Origin: Karalla daura
Lineage: Eukaryota > Chordata > Actinopteri > Chaetodontiformes > Leiognathidae
Direction of reading: 5' to 3'
DNA length: 64,000 bases
Assembly (NCBI GenBank): GCA_029224185.1
Contig: CM055205.1
Location: 15,180,461 to 15,244,460, forward strand
The notes beneath the pieces were generated by a model, which worked only from the letters and a program-made list of their open reading frames with translations, did not search any database and was not told the DNA's origin. The translations under genes and the position numbers were made by a program. Within the stretch, counting starts at the first letter, position 1; every line of letters starts with the position of its first letter. Below are positions 37,840-49,500 of the stretch, one piece after another.

Positions 37840-38970
37840 TTTTTCTTATTTGTTAAGAATGCAGCAAGTAGCTTTCTTCTGTTTAAGAATTTCCATTCAT
37901 TTCAGAGGGTAAAAAAAATACAATATTTTGATTTATGTTTTCAGGATCACAGAAAGTGCAACCCAATGACATCATCTAATTACTTTGGTTGAAATGGTTG
38001 AAGAGACCAAATTATGGACAGTCGAGTTCCCATGCCTACATGAAACGCTTTTCCCTATCATTTTCCTATATCTTATTTTCATGCCGCAGAACAGGCTCAG
38101 TGCAAATTCTGTCAGGATCTGAGGTGAGTAGGGTTGTGTTTATGTGTGTACGTGCACCCGTGTTAGTGTCTGCATGGACGTGAGAGCCTGCAGAGGGCCG
38201 TGCGTGTGTGTGTTTGTGCGTCTGTCTGTCTGTTTGCTGTTTATCTTTCTATTTACTCATTCAGTATTTCAGGATGGTATGAAATTAGAGGTCTACTCAT
38301 TTGGCTCCTGATAGAGTTTTGACATAAATGTCTGCGGCGTGGTGGAGGCTTTTTCCACAACAATTTTCACTCGCAATGCAAATGACAATTATGTTGGCAG
38401 TCCCTCTCACCCTCTTATCTTCCCACCGAGCCAGAAAAAAACAATTGGACTAAAAAATTGATCCACGGGGATGAGCGGCCTTCATGAATACAAAACGCAT
38501 TATTTCGGACGACCTGCTTGACACTGAATAGCACACAATTACCATGTATATGTGCCTTTCTGCATTTTAACTGTGAGATCTGAAAAGGTGGCTCAGTTTG
38601 GACTGAATTTTAAAACACAGATCGGCCAAACTGAATAATCAGATGCACTGAACACAGGCTATATTTTCAGTATGGAGCGGCATAGTGCAAGAAGGTCCCC
38701 GGTTTGAATCCCAGTCTGTGTATAATGCAACAATAATGCTAATACTGTGAACGAATACGAACAGCCCCTCTTGCATGTGGGCATTTTTGGGTACAACTAA
38801 AGGCTGGTTTCATGTTAACAGCTTGATAAGACTGTGGGTGTTTCATTTTGAGGTGATTGTTCGGTGATAGGATTGTCACAGGACACAGTCACGCCTGGGT
38901 CAACAGGAGCTGAAAAGCTATAGCAGAAGTTGTTTTGATGTGCTGGCAGCACCACGCGAGTCAGATTTCA
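37840..38970. other. Unique non-coding DNA
   Basis: No gene recognised. An octamer ATGCAAAT adjoining ACAATTATG sits near 38377-38393. A repeat scrap (GAAGGTCCCCGGTTTGAATC) lies at about 38691-38710. Confidence 0.6.
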
Positions 38971-38980
38971 TCACGCCGTT

Positions 38981-39043
38981 ACAATTAAACTGTCAGATCA
39001 ACTGTTGCCGTCTTATCAACACTCTATCTGACAGTTTAATTGT
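38981..39043. ncRNA. Hairpin with an 18-bp perfect stem (pre-miRNA-like candidate)
   Basis: ACAATTAAACTGTCAGAT (38981-38998) is exactly complementary to 39026-39043. The 27-nt loop holds an inner stem TGTTG/CAACA (39003-39007, 39017-39021). A weak basal CGC/GCG pairing is possible beyond a 4x4 internal loop. The size fits a pre-miRNA, but it could equally be a palindromic protein-binding site or a decayed inverted-repeat element. No known miRNA seed recognised. Confidence 0.3.
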
Positions 39044-39059
39044 TTTTGCGGGCCTGTCA

Positions 39060-40790
39060 AGTGAATTGTGACAACTGTAACCTTCTACGGTTTCAACCCA
39101 CTCGGCCCTGCAATCTAGGTGAGATGGATTTATGCAAAAAATAATAAAAAAAAATCTTAGAGGCTACATTTCAGGGCTGCATGTGCCGTTTCAGTGCAGA
39201 AGGGCACCTTTCACATGCAGTGTTACATTGGGGTTACATCAGGAGCGAGTACCCCTCCTTCTGCATTCCTGCAGCGCTTTCTTAAACATGGGACCAAATC
39301 CCCGCAGAGTTTATTGATCACATCCCCGAATCTTATCTACGTCCTGAAAACCAAGTCGATCCTCCAAACCTCTCTTGCAATTGGCTGTTTGAATTTATCA
39401 TCCGCCGCCATAGTTTTCGCCTATGGCTTTTTTTAACTTGCTTTTTCATTTTTGTTGTCTGCTGCGATACCTTTGGACGGCATTATTCTGCAAAGCAGGC
39501 ACAGCAAATAAAGTGCCATGTCAAGCAGAAGCGGGCTCGAAATCCACCCCTGGCAGTATGGCTCACCAGGCTGAACAAGCAGCTCGCACTCCAGATTATC
39601 CATGTCAATGGAACAGAAAATGAGAATCAGGATTTGCAATGCATCTGACAGCATGGGAGTGTTCCAAGCTGCAGTCACAATATCATTCAATGATTTAGCA
39701 TTTTCTCTACATGTTATGTCTAACTTCAAAGCTCTGAAAACGCCTAATATTCAAAGTTAGGCTGTGTGACGGTCTCAGAAATGGGAGTAAAGATAACACA
39801 TAGTGGCCCTTGTGTCTCTTCTCACATAAAAGAGGCTTAGAAACCCAGTAAGATATCATTAATCCAAGAAATCACTGTACAAACACAAAAAAAAGTTGGC
39901 TAACAGTTCTCCAGTAAGGGTGGTGCACCTCAGCGATTGAGAAAAACCTGCACAGTTTGAACCCATTCAACTTTGGACAAACTAAGAAGGACGATTGTGC
40001 AGTATAATGCAAGGGCCGTGGAAGAAATGAAATAATGTTTCACAGCTTGCAGTGTTTAGGTTTCATTTACAATGTGTCAGTGAGCTGTTCAATTAACTCT
40101 GCAGTAATTTGTTAGGTTTTATTTGCTGGTGTACTGTTTGTGCAGTATGAGTCCGATGTGGATAGAATTTCTAAGTCGCAGGTGTGATGAAAATGTCTGT
40201 TTTATATGCAGGCTTGCGGTACAAACAATCTGCTCTATGTATAAATAAATGATTTCCTCTTTTTCCACGCATTTCCATCCTACCTGCAAAACTACTTGCA
40301 TTGTATCTGTTATAGCTGTAGCTGCTCTCAGCGCATGACAAAGGTTTTCTAGGTCAAGAAAATGCCAGAAAAGTAGAGACCTCCTTATCATCCAGGATCG
40401 ACCATATGGACCATCTGGACACGTGCCCACAGCCCCAGAGCATCTACGAGCTTTCTGAGATGAGAGAACGAAAAAAACACGTATGCATTTTTATTTTGTC
40501 AGCCTGCACAGAAACATGATATTAACTGGAGCCATGCTCTTTATCTTGGCATTCATTCAATTAGAGTCAAATGAAAGGACTACTTTAGAAAATTTACTGT
40601 CATGGTCGATTGTTGGTTGGACAAGAGCTGACTGGTTTGCAGATGACAAAGCGCTGTGTAGACTGGCTGACAGTCAGGGTGGGTGGGTTCAAGTGGGTGC
40701 TCAATGCATTTTACAACTTTCAGTGCTCAGGGATCTCTGGGTGTAATCCAATATTTAGTGAGACATATAAAACATTGTGAGAAGTACCAT
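39060..40790. other. Unique non-coding DNA
   Basis: No gene, repeat family or simple repeat recognised. Confidence 0.6.
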
Positions 40791-40799
40791 AGCCTATGT

Positions 40800-41100
40800 G
40801 AGATTAGATTAGATAGGACTAGAGTCAACTTTATTGTCACTGCACCTTGTACAGGTACTTAGGACAATGAAATGTAGTTTGGCATTTAACCAGAAGTTCA
40901 AGAGTCAATGTACACAGTATAAAACTTAACTTAGAAACTTAATTTTTGCCATTATTCTACTCCAGTGGTATTTAAAATGATAAACATACAGTTCTCATAT
41001 GAGGCGTGAAGTTCAGGTCAGTAACAATGTATATCTGTAGGTGGATAGATGATAGATACTTTATTTACCCACTTGGGAAGTTCCCATAGGACAAATTCAG
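40800..41100 (-). mobile_element. Two reverse LINE-like 3' ends just upstream of efna1
   Basis: AGTCAACTTTATTGTCACTG followed by ACAATGAAATG (about 40822-40875) and ATAGATACTTTATTTACCCA plus CTTGGGAAGTTCCCATAGGA (41051-41090) both match the reversed tails of fish non-LTR elements. The second ends about 190 bases before the CCAAT box. Confidence 0.6.
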
Positions 41101-41278
41101 TCTGTGTTCAGGTTGTTACAAATAAACTTCTGACATATGTAATGTGGAAAAACATTGCACCGAGTACAAACCCTTCTTCTTGGATCCCAGACACACTGTC
41201 CGTACTCGCTGCAGTTGTAATTATGTGTACAAGTCAACATAGGGCTGAGGAAACCTGCGTCTTTCGGACAGCCCTCCG

Positions 41279-41310
41279 ATTGGTCGCCTCCGATGTTGGG
41301 GGCGGGGCTT
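41279..41310 (+). promoter_or_regulatory. efna1: efna1 core promoter elements (inverted CCAAT box and GC box)
   Basis: ATTGG (an inverted CCAAT, NF-Y type) lies at 41279-41283 and GGGGGCGGGGCTT (Sp/KLF GC box) near 41298-41310, about 275-305 bases before the start codon. No TATA box is seen nearby. The transcription start is probably between about 41320 and 41480, so 41310-41583 would hold the first-exon leader. The exact start cannot be read from sequence. Confidence 0.6.
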
Positions 41311-41583
41311 GCGGCTTTGCGCGTTTCACAAAACCAGCTCGCACACAGCAGCGTTTCCATTCACTACGGATAAGTCGAGTTGTGGTGATCCCTGTTGGCG
41401 CCTCTCCTCGCTGTCTTCCTGCTCGTACCAACGCTGCGTGCGTAAACTCCTTCTCCACAAGCGTGCAATCTCCAGCTGCACGGAACTTATTCTTTGGAAG
41501 GCTGCTTTTTTGATTCCTGTATTTGTTTGCACAACCCCACCTGAGTTGCGTCTCCTCCGTGCACGCCTCCACTCCTCTCCACC

Positions 41584-41681
41584 ATGGATTTGGTTTGGAT
41601 TGTGGGCTTCGTTGTGAGCGTCTGCGCCTGGTTTGCGTCAGCGGAGCGACACAGCGTCTACTGGAACAGCACCAACCCAAA
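41584..41681 (+). CDS. efna1: efna1 coding exon 1
   Basis: The exon encodes the signal peptide and residues to P32, plus two bases of the K33 codon. The start ATG sits in CTCTCCACCATGG, a near-ideal vertebrate Kozak context, and is the first ATG giving a signal peptide in frame. The donor is gtaaat directly after 41681 (phase 2). Without splicing the frame would stop immediately at taa. Confidence 0.95.
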
Positions 41682-43561
41682 GTAAATATCTGTCTTTATC
41701 TTCTTCTAACTTTTTTTGCACCAAACTTTTCACCACATGTCTTTATTTACCCCCTGGTAAACAATGTAGTCGCTGCTACGCATAAAGTTTTAGCCTTGTA
41801 AAGCACAGGTGAGGTCTGCAAGATGCATGTCCCGATGCATTTCATGGCTGCAGCTCCTGCATATTCAGCAGCTTGTTGTGATGAATTTGGGATGGAAGCG
41901 ACTCGCCCCCGTTGTCATGATAATGCAAGACATTTAGGAGCCTCCTTCCCTCCCTCCTCTCCCCCTCCCTCTTTCCCTCCCTCCTCTGGGCTCCAACCTG
42001 TTATTATGCCGCTGTTTACCTGTAAAAGGCCACTTTGTCCAACCTGTTGAGATTTAATCCGGATCACAATCTGTTGTACCTGCTGGATCGGTTGCAGCAG
42101 AGCTATTTGTCTTTGGTGGAGAGACCGAAAGTGAGATAAACTGCTCATACTTCAGAGGGGAAATATTGTGCTTCCCTTTCAATGGGTGTTGGGTTTGTTG
42201 CAGGACGTGATCATGAGAGATCTGGTAATACATCTCCTGACGTGGACTCTTCTGGGGTCATTCATTTGCAAAAGCGCATCAATAAGTAAGCAGTGTAGCA
42301 ACTGTAATCTCCAATCCCGGAGGGGTGGTCTTGAAATTTTCCTTTGCAGAGTTTTTATTTTCTCTGTGGGCTTCTAAAGGTCTGAGTCACAGCGCGAACA
42401 GTGTTGAAATATCTGTTGCAATATCTCCCCTCTGACAGAGCCCTAACCTCTGCTTGCAGTGGGAGTGTTGCTGTATCTCCTAAATCAAGAGATATCACAG
42501 GGGGTTTAAGGTGGCTGTCAGGGAGACGCAGGGCCGTTCATATTTCAGGTGGTAAGACGAGTAATAATGGTGTATGACAGAGACAGAGGGGGTAACTTGA
42601 GGCCTGCCCGGTAGGTCACGCCGTGGGAGAGATGGATTGCTCAGGGAGGGAGAAATCCGAGCTGAATTTGTCGGGGTTAGGGGCCTTGTGGAGTAAGTGG
42701 GGGTCAATTAGAATTATGGTTGATGATGGCTGGGGTGAAATGGCTCCGGGTGCGAGGAGGGTTAAGTTTACACACCTTCAAAATGAACCTCTGGACGCAC
42801 CCATGCACAAACACGCACACACACACACACACGCCACACAAGCAAGCAAGCACAAACAGAGCCTCCTGGCAGACACTCACTCAGTCACAGCCTCAGACGC
42901 CACCTGCATCAATCAGGGCTGAGCAAAGACGCCTGTTCTGACTCAAACACCCTGATATTCAAAGGCGCGGCTGCAGGCTTTGCATCCCCTCCTGATGTAC
43001 CACACGCCACAGCATTTACTGTTCTCAGAAAGGGCCGTAATTACAGCGACAGAGCCTTTCACTGAAAATCAGAATGAAGTCACAGCGTCCCAGATGGAAA
43101 GTCGTTTTTTTTCCTTGGTTTCTCCGTGGAACAACAGTGATCATTCCCCCTCCCCTCTGCATACATTCTCGTAATCTGTCCCTTTTGCACTTGCTATTTT
43201 TTTTTCCGGATGACTGTGCTAAATCTCTCCCTTTGGCCACTCTTAATCCTGTATTCGTAGAAAAAAAAAACACAGTTTCTCAGATGTTTTCATTTGGCGC
43301 TTTTCATCATTCCCAGCAATCTGTTGTCCCCTTTGACCCGTTACACGATCTCACCGTGTTGACGTCTGGCTTGTCCCCTGTGACACAAGTTCTCTCTCTC
43401 TCTTTCTCTGCATGGTGTTCGACCACGTCAGTCAGTAAGCTTCTGTTAATCAAATTGATCTCAGATTGATCACTTCGGTCCATGTGGTGCAGTCTCATTA
43501 CCGCCTTTCTTTCTGGGTGTTTGTGGAGGGATTTACCAACACACACACACATGCAAATACT

Positions 43562-43593
<32 letters not shown>

Positions 43594-46500
43594 AGTGAGC
43601 TCGCCTCAGGCCTCACTGGCCTCCACAGTCGTTTCTCTCTCTCTCTCTCTTTGCACTTTAACAACTGCTTCCTCTCAGCGTGAGCGACTTCTGCTCCTGA
43701 CACTGTGCATTCCACCACTTTTTGGCCATTTACTCATCAGAACACTTCCAGCCTTTGTGTCACTGTAGCGGCGGCAACAGCTTAATCATCCGCACTGGTT
43801 GATTCCCAGAAAAGAGGCTCAGCGGTGCGCCCCGTCAGCTTGGGAACTGCCTGCCTGCCTGTGTGTGTGTGTGTGTGTGTGTGAGTGTGTGGACGTGTCT
43901 CATTGTGGAGGGGAGCGTCTGAAGAGGAAGCCCTGTGCATGTGCTGTTTAACATCATATCTCAGTGGCTCACACATTAAACCAGTTACGCACACATGTGT
44001 GCCACATAGTTGTGATTGATGCTAACATGGTCCCGGGAGCCGCTTAGACGCCAAACGTGAGGCAACAATCTGCTCTTTCACTGCGTCTTCTCTTTTTTTC
44101 CCCTTTTCCCTCCCTCTGCTGACAGAGCATGAGTAGACCTCCACCTCCACCCACTCCTCCTCCACCTCCACCCCCACCTCCTCCTCTGCTTTGTACCTGT
44201 CTCCCCCCTCTCTCCCGCACTCCTCTCCCCCTCTTCTTGGCCAGGTTCCCTCTTCAGCTTGGTTCTGTGGTCTGCAGCTCAGCCTGTTAACTGTTTCATG
44301 GCTCTTTCTCGCACAGACACACATCTGTTCGATGTTTATTTTAACATCATCATCATCATCGCCCTTTTTTGTTATGATAGCACATTTTTAACTGTATCTT
44401 CCACCCCAAAAATCTCTGAAGTCTTTGTTTGGCTTTGTCTTTCTAATGAGCTCTTTGATTTTTCGGAAAACCACACAAAAAATATGCTTCCAGATTGTTT
44501 GAACCTTACAGCACTGCTGCTCCTGCTGCTGTGTTTTAAGGTTGTTTAATTGAATCTGCCTTTTTTTGTGCTGTGTTTGCTCAAATGTGGGAGTTACTGG
44601 AGGTGTGTTTCCCCCACACGGAGGATTTCTCCTTGGTATTTATCCAGTCAATATGGGTGTTTTTGGGATTCCTTCCATACAAATTGGGGAATGGTCTTCA
44701 CGGTGAGCCACAGAAAGAGAATAGTGAGCAGTGTGACCGATTTGGGGTCAGAGTTCGCGGTGTGATGAAGTGGCACAGCCTCTATCAATCTGTCAGTCAT
44801 TCTGTCACGGCGGTGGTCCCTGAATGCTGGCTGCCACTCAGGTCCGGCCCCTCTCCACACAGCCGAGCCTCGGCCTCTGGGAAACTCTCATTCTACGGCC
44901 CTCCTGTCTTCTCGGTCCCCTTTCGCTCCTTCACCAGCTTTTATCTCAACTTTACAAGCTGTCCCTTTTCAGTCTATTATTTCCACAAACTCAAACCCTG
45001 GCTCTACGGGAAAGGGGGAAGGAGGGAAGCATGCTAAGAGGTGTGGAATTTTTTTATCGTTCTTGGCACCCATGGCAATCCGTCACAAGGCACTTTGGCC
45101 TTTCCTTCACGCTTCTCCCCCCCTTCAACTTTCTCCCTTAAAGCTTCCTTCGTCTACTTCCCTGAGAAAAGCCACTCTAGTCCTTCCAGCAAACCTGTTT
45201 CTTTTTATCCACCAGTCTTCCTGGTCTTTTCACTTGCCCGTCTACGTAGTCTTCAACCCCTCTTGAGCGTGTCCTTGAAGGAGTGGAAGTGGAAGAGCCA
45301 GTCTGAGAACTTACAACCATGAAAGGCCAGGGTTTAAAAAGAGAAAAAAAAACAAAGCTTTACATGTAGGAGGAGGTTGCTGTGTCTGCTAGCCTTGCGT
45401 GTGTGCATACATGTTTGCAGAGAAGGAAGATAAGTAAGACTGGATCGTCCCGTCGTCAGGGAGTGATTAGGTGGGCACAATAGATAAGGGATTTCTGATT
45501 CTGAGTAATCTGAGCCGAAGCTACTTTCTTCGAAAAACATCCAGGTTTCCCACTTCTCCTCCTAATCCTGGGCTCTAAAGTCTCCCTCCCAATGGTTGGC
45601 CTTCTCTACAGCAAATTCCTTAGTCTGCCGCCATCTTTTCCCCCCAGCATCCTCTGTCCCCCTCCCCCCTTAATCTGGCCTTGTAATCTGTCTGGTGAAT
45701 TCAATCTGGGGGACTATACTGAGAGATTGTCAACCGCATGGTAATCGCCTGAGGTCTATTCATGTCTGTCTTTACAGTCTGTAATCATCCGGAGGAAGGC
45801 TTTACCTCGGTGAACATATTGACCATGTTTTTTTTTTCCTCCTTCCAAATTCAGTTGTTTCTTCCTGTTCAATATTCCCACTTGTTGTTGTGGTGTTCGA
45901 AGCAGGGGTGCTCGTTTTATTGACTGAACCAGATACCAAATCAGGCCAAAGGTTTTCGCTTCCCGCGGGCGCGCTATCCGTGTTACCAAAGTCTGCACGC
46001 TGTCTACTCTGTGTTTCCCTATGAAGTGCTGTGCTTCCTGGCTGCGACTTTTCCCGGGAAAACAGCGTATCCTGTCTGCACAATAAACAATACAGTTCTC
46101 ACACACTAACACACGCGAGACTGAGTAACAGTGTGGACCCGGGAGGTGATTGAAGTTCCCAGGGTCGGACGAGAAACAAATACGTGTTAAAGTCCGAGAA
46201 TAAGTAGATTACTGGTGATTAATAGTGATTAATTGCTTTTATGAGGGACGTGCTCAAGTTGATCCCAAATCATCCTCAAGTTGAGGATCATTTGGGATCC
46301 GCTGGCCCTGCCCTGCTGTCAAATCTGAGTGTCTGTGTTTGGGATTCTCCAGTGATCAGTGTCTCCCGGGTCAATCCTGTCCGTGTTTTCTCCCAGCCCA
46401 TCCCCGTGCCTCTTCCTTATCTTAGCAGCAGACTTCCCCCGCTCCTTCCCACCCTGATTTCTCCTCGCCACGCTGCTTTACGGCTGCCCTACTCCTCACA

Positions 46501-49500
46501 AACCCCAGAAGGGAAAGAGAAACTAAGTTGGCTCTCGGATTTATCATTATGGCATGATCATACATGGAGCCTGCACCTTCCTCCTCGTGGTATGTGTAAT
46601 TGTCCGCCAGACTTGTTTGTCATGTCTTGGTGACATTTACTGCGCCAGCAGCTTATATATGTGTTTGGACGAGGAAGAATTACCCAACAACAGTCAGATA
46701 ATATCTCTGAAAATGAGCCATTGTGTTTGTTATGTTGTGTAAATAAGAGTCATTGTGTAACCTTTGTTTTTTGTTTTTTTTCTCTCTTGCATGGACATAA
46801 TGTGTACACATGCCCCCATAGCAATTATTGCCACCCCCTAGAGGCCATCTGTATTATTACCATTATTACCTCGAGGTGTCTGTAACTAAGGACTATTCCT
46901 CCCACTGAAACAACTTTTAAAAATCAATGCAATATCTGTGGTGCGCTTGTGCTCTCATATTGCAAATTCCCAATGGATTTCATTAAGCCACAAACTCAAA
47001 TGTGTTTGCAGCAACAAAAACACTGTGCATGGAAGTTTTACCTCGCAGAAATCAATCCAGTAAAATCGATCTTCTTGTACGGATATTTGCCTCCTGAGAA
47101 ATGTTATGTCAGCGTTGACCTTTCTGTTCAGGCTCTTATAAGATACAAATGGCTCGGGGGAGAGCGTGAGACAGTTGGAAAGAGCATATGTATTCATCTA
47201 AACCTCCCTTAGTTCCATGCAGTCGTCCAATTATTTCTCTGCTGGACTTAAAGCTCTGTCACTTTTGCCGGGTGGCGTAAGGAGCTCGGCTAGTCCAGCT
47301 AGAAACGCCGGCAGAATGACCAATGATCCGCGCAGACAAAGGTTGAATGACAGGAGGGAGAAAGCTGATTGAGATGGATGACAAAAAGTCACACGGTGCA
47401 AAGGCACAAGGTCAGAATATTATGTTAAGAGTAGGGGGATGGAGGGGTGGGGAGAAAGAGCCTGTCTGTGTTTGTTTCAGTGAGAGTCCAAGCATACCCA
47501 CGGTGCATTGTGCGTGGCTCTGCAAACGGTGGGTCAAAAAGTTGCATATTTGGAATACCACCAGGGACAGGTTGTGATTGGTTCAGAGAGTCTCTGGTTG
47601 GGGGAGGGAAGGAGTTGACATGAGGATCTGGTTTGCTTATTGAGTGATGAAAGACGGACAGAGAGTGGGCGGGCACGGCTGACATTGATGGATGAACAGA
47701 TAGACGGATGAAACAGTGAAAAGGAGGAAAAAAAGAGGTTTGAGTAGGAGCGTTAAACAGGTCCAGCCTAACGAAGCCCGTGATGCACCTCAGAGGGTCC
47801 TCACCTCACGATGATGAGCCCCCACCCTCACAGAGCAGCTTTCACTGATGTAGGGAAAATAGCTCCCTTGTGTCCAATCTCTTTTATTATTATGTTAGCG
47901 CCTCTCACGTCCCCCCTCTGCAGGCGTGGACACCCACACACACACACACACATACACAGATGCATAGTCAGTGTGTCTCTTTTTGAACTGCAAAACACTT
48001 GTGTAAAGGAGTAATACCCCTTCTCTATGCAAGAACAATAGGAGTTTGTGGGAAAAAAAGCTCCGCCCTGCCTGTCTCACCCTTTACTCTGCCCCGATCC
48101 CTCAGTCCCTGCTCCGGGCCTCGCTGTCCACCCTAAGCCCCTGTATTAAGCAGGGTCTGGTGCTGATGAATGGACCGGGGCTCAGCCTCTGCTCCACCCA
48201 ATAATCCAGGCTTGGACGAGCCGATTAGGTGGTCCCCACATTCCGGTTCACTCATGTGTGACACGGACCAGTCACCTTGTGGACCACATTAATGTGGTGT
48301 GGAAAAGCTGAGGGGAAAGTGATCATGTTTATGTGGTTAGGGTGACTGTGCCGTGGGAGGGGGGAGGGGGGGGTGTTCTTGGAGACCGTACAGGTTAACT
48401 AGACTGGAGCTCCTGTTTGTCAGCGTACGTAAATGAGCAGTTTACCCAGCGCGGGGCTTTACAGACCTTAAAAAAGCTCTGAATTGAACCACAAAGAGCT
48501 GTAACAAACTAAATGACTATTTTTCCATCCATCCATCCATTACGTTACCATATCTGTGCCCAACGTGTTGTGGAGGTCTGCTGGAGCCTATTTCCAGCAC
48601 ACATGGGGCAAAGGCAGGGAATACGCCTTCGCCGGTCCATCGCAGCGCAATATTATTTTTGTAGGTGATTAATCTGTGGTTTATTTTCTCAGTCGATTAG
48701 TTTGATTCATAAAATGCCATAAAAATGGTGAGAAATGTCTCTCAAAGAATCTTTGAGAGACATTTCCTGAAGACACGCTGAACTTTAAACAAATGCCCCC
48801 ATCGACTAATCACACATTAAAATAGTTTCTGGTCTTGCTGTTAGTTCGTAATCAAATCTTGCAGTTGCACTTGCGCTCCTCTTTAAAATGCACAAGGGCT
48901 CCTTTTGCTGACTGCTTGTGTGTAAAACACTCAGGTGCTGACTTGGCGATAGTCTGACCTTTGATCCACATTGCAGCCCCTCAGCCTCAGAGGTCCAGCA
49001 TTCCACCGGGCGATAGTGTGCAGAGATGAGAGGGTGATGGATGGATGAAAGGAGGGGGTAGAGGTGGAGAAGAAAGCAAAACGCTGGCCAGAGAGAGAGA
49101 TTAAAGAAGAGAGATTAGACTCCCGCTCCTGAAGAGGCTCCAGTAAATCAGGAATTCCTTCTCGGGAGAGGAGGGAGAGTGGCCCCGTTACCGTCTGTAA
49201 TCTATTTTTCACCAGATTGGGTCGGGTGCTCACATACTCACTCACACACACACACGCACACACACACACGCACACATCTGACCACTTGACTTTCCCTCTT
49301 CGCTATCACAGGTTCTCATTATCAACATTTTTTATCCGCCTTATCACGACCGAAACACTCTCCCGAATTCCTCAGAGCTGTACAGACACAAACACACACG
49401 TACGCAGACACAAACAATCACACATTAAAATGTTCTCGACCGAGACGGACAAACACACACACACACACACCCCTGGCAACATATCTGCCATAGCTCTACA

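Noticed and set aside
41309..41617. Plus-strand frame crossing the efna1 start
   Set aside because: It is out of frame with the conserved ephrin reading and lacks an ATG at its stated beginning.
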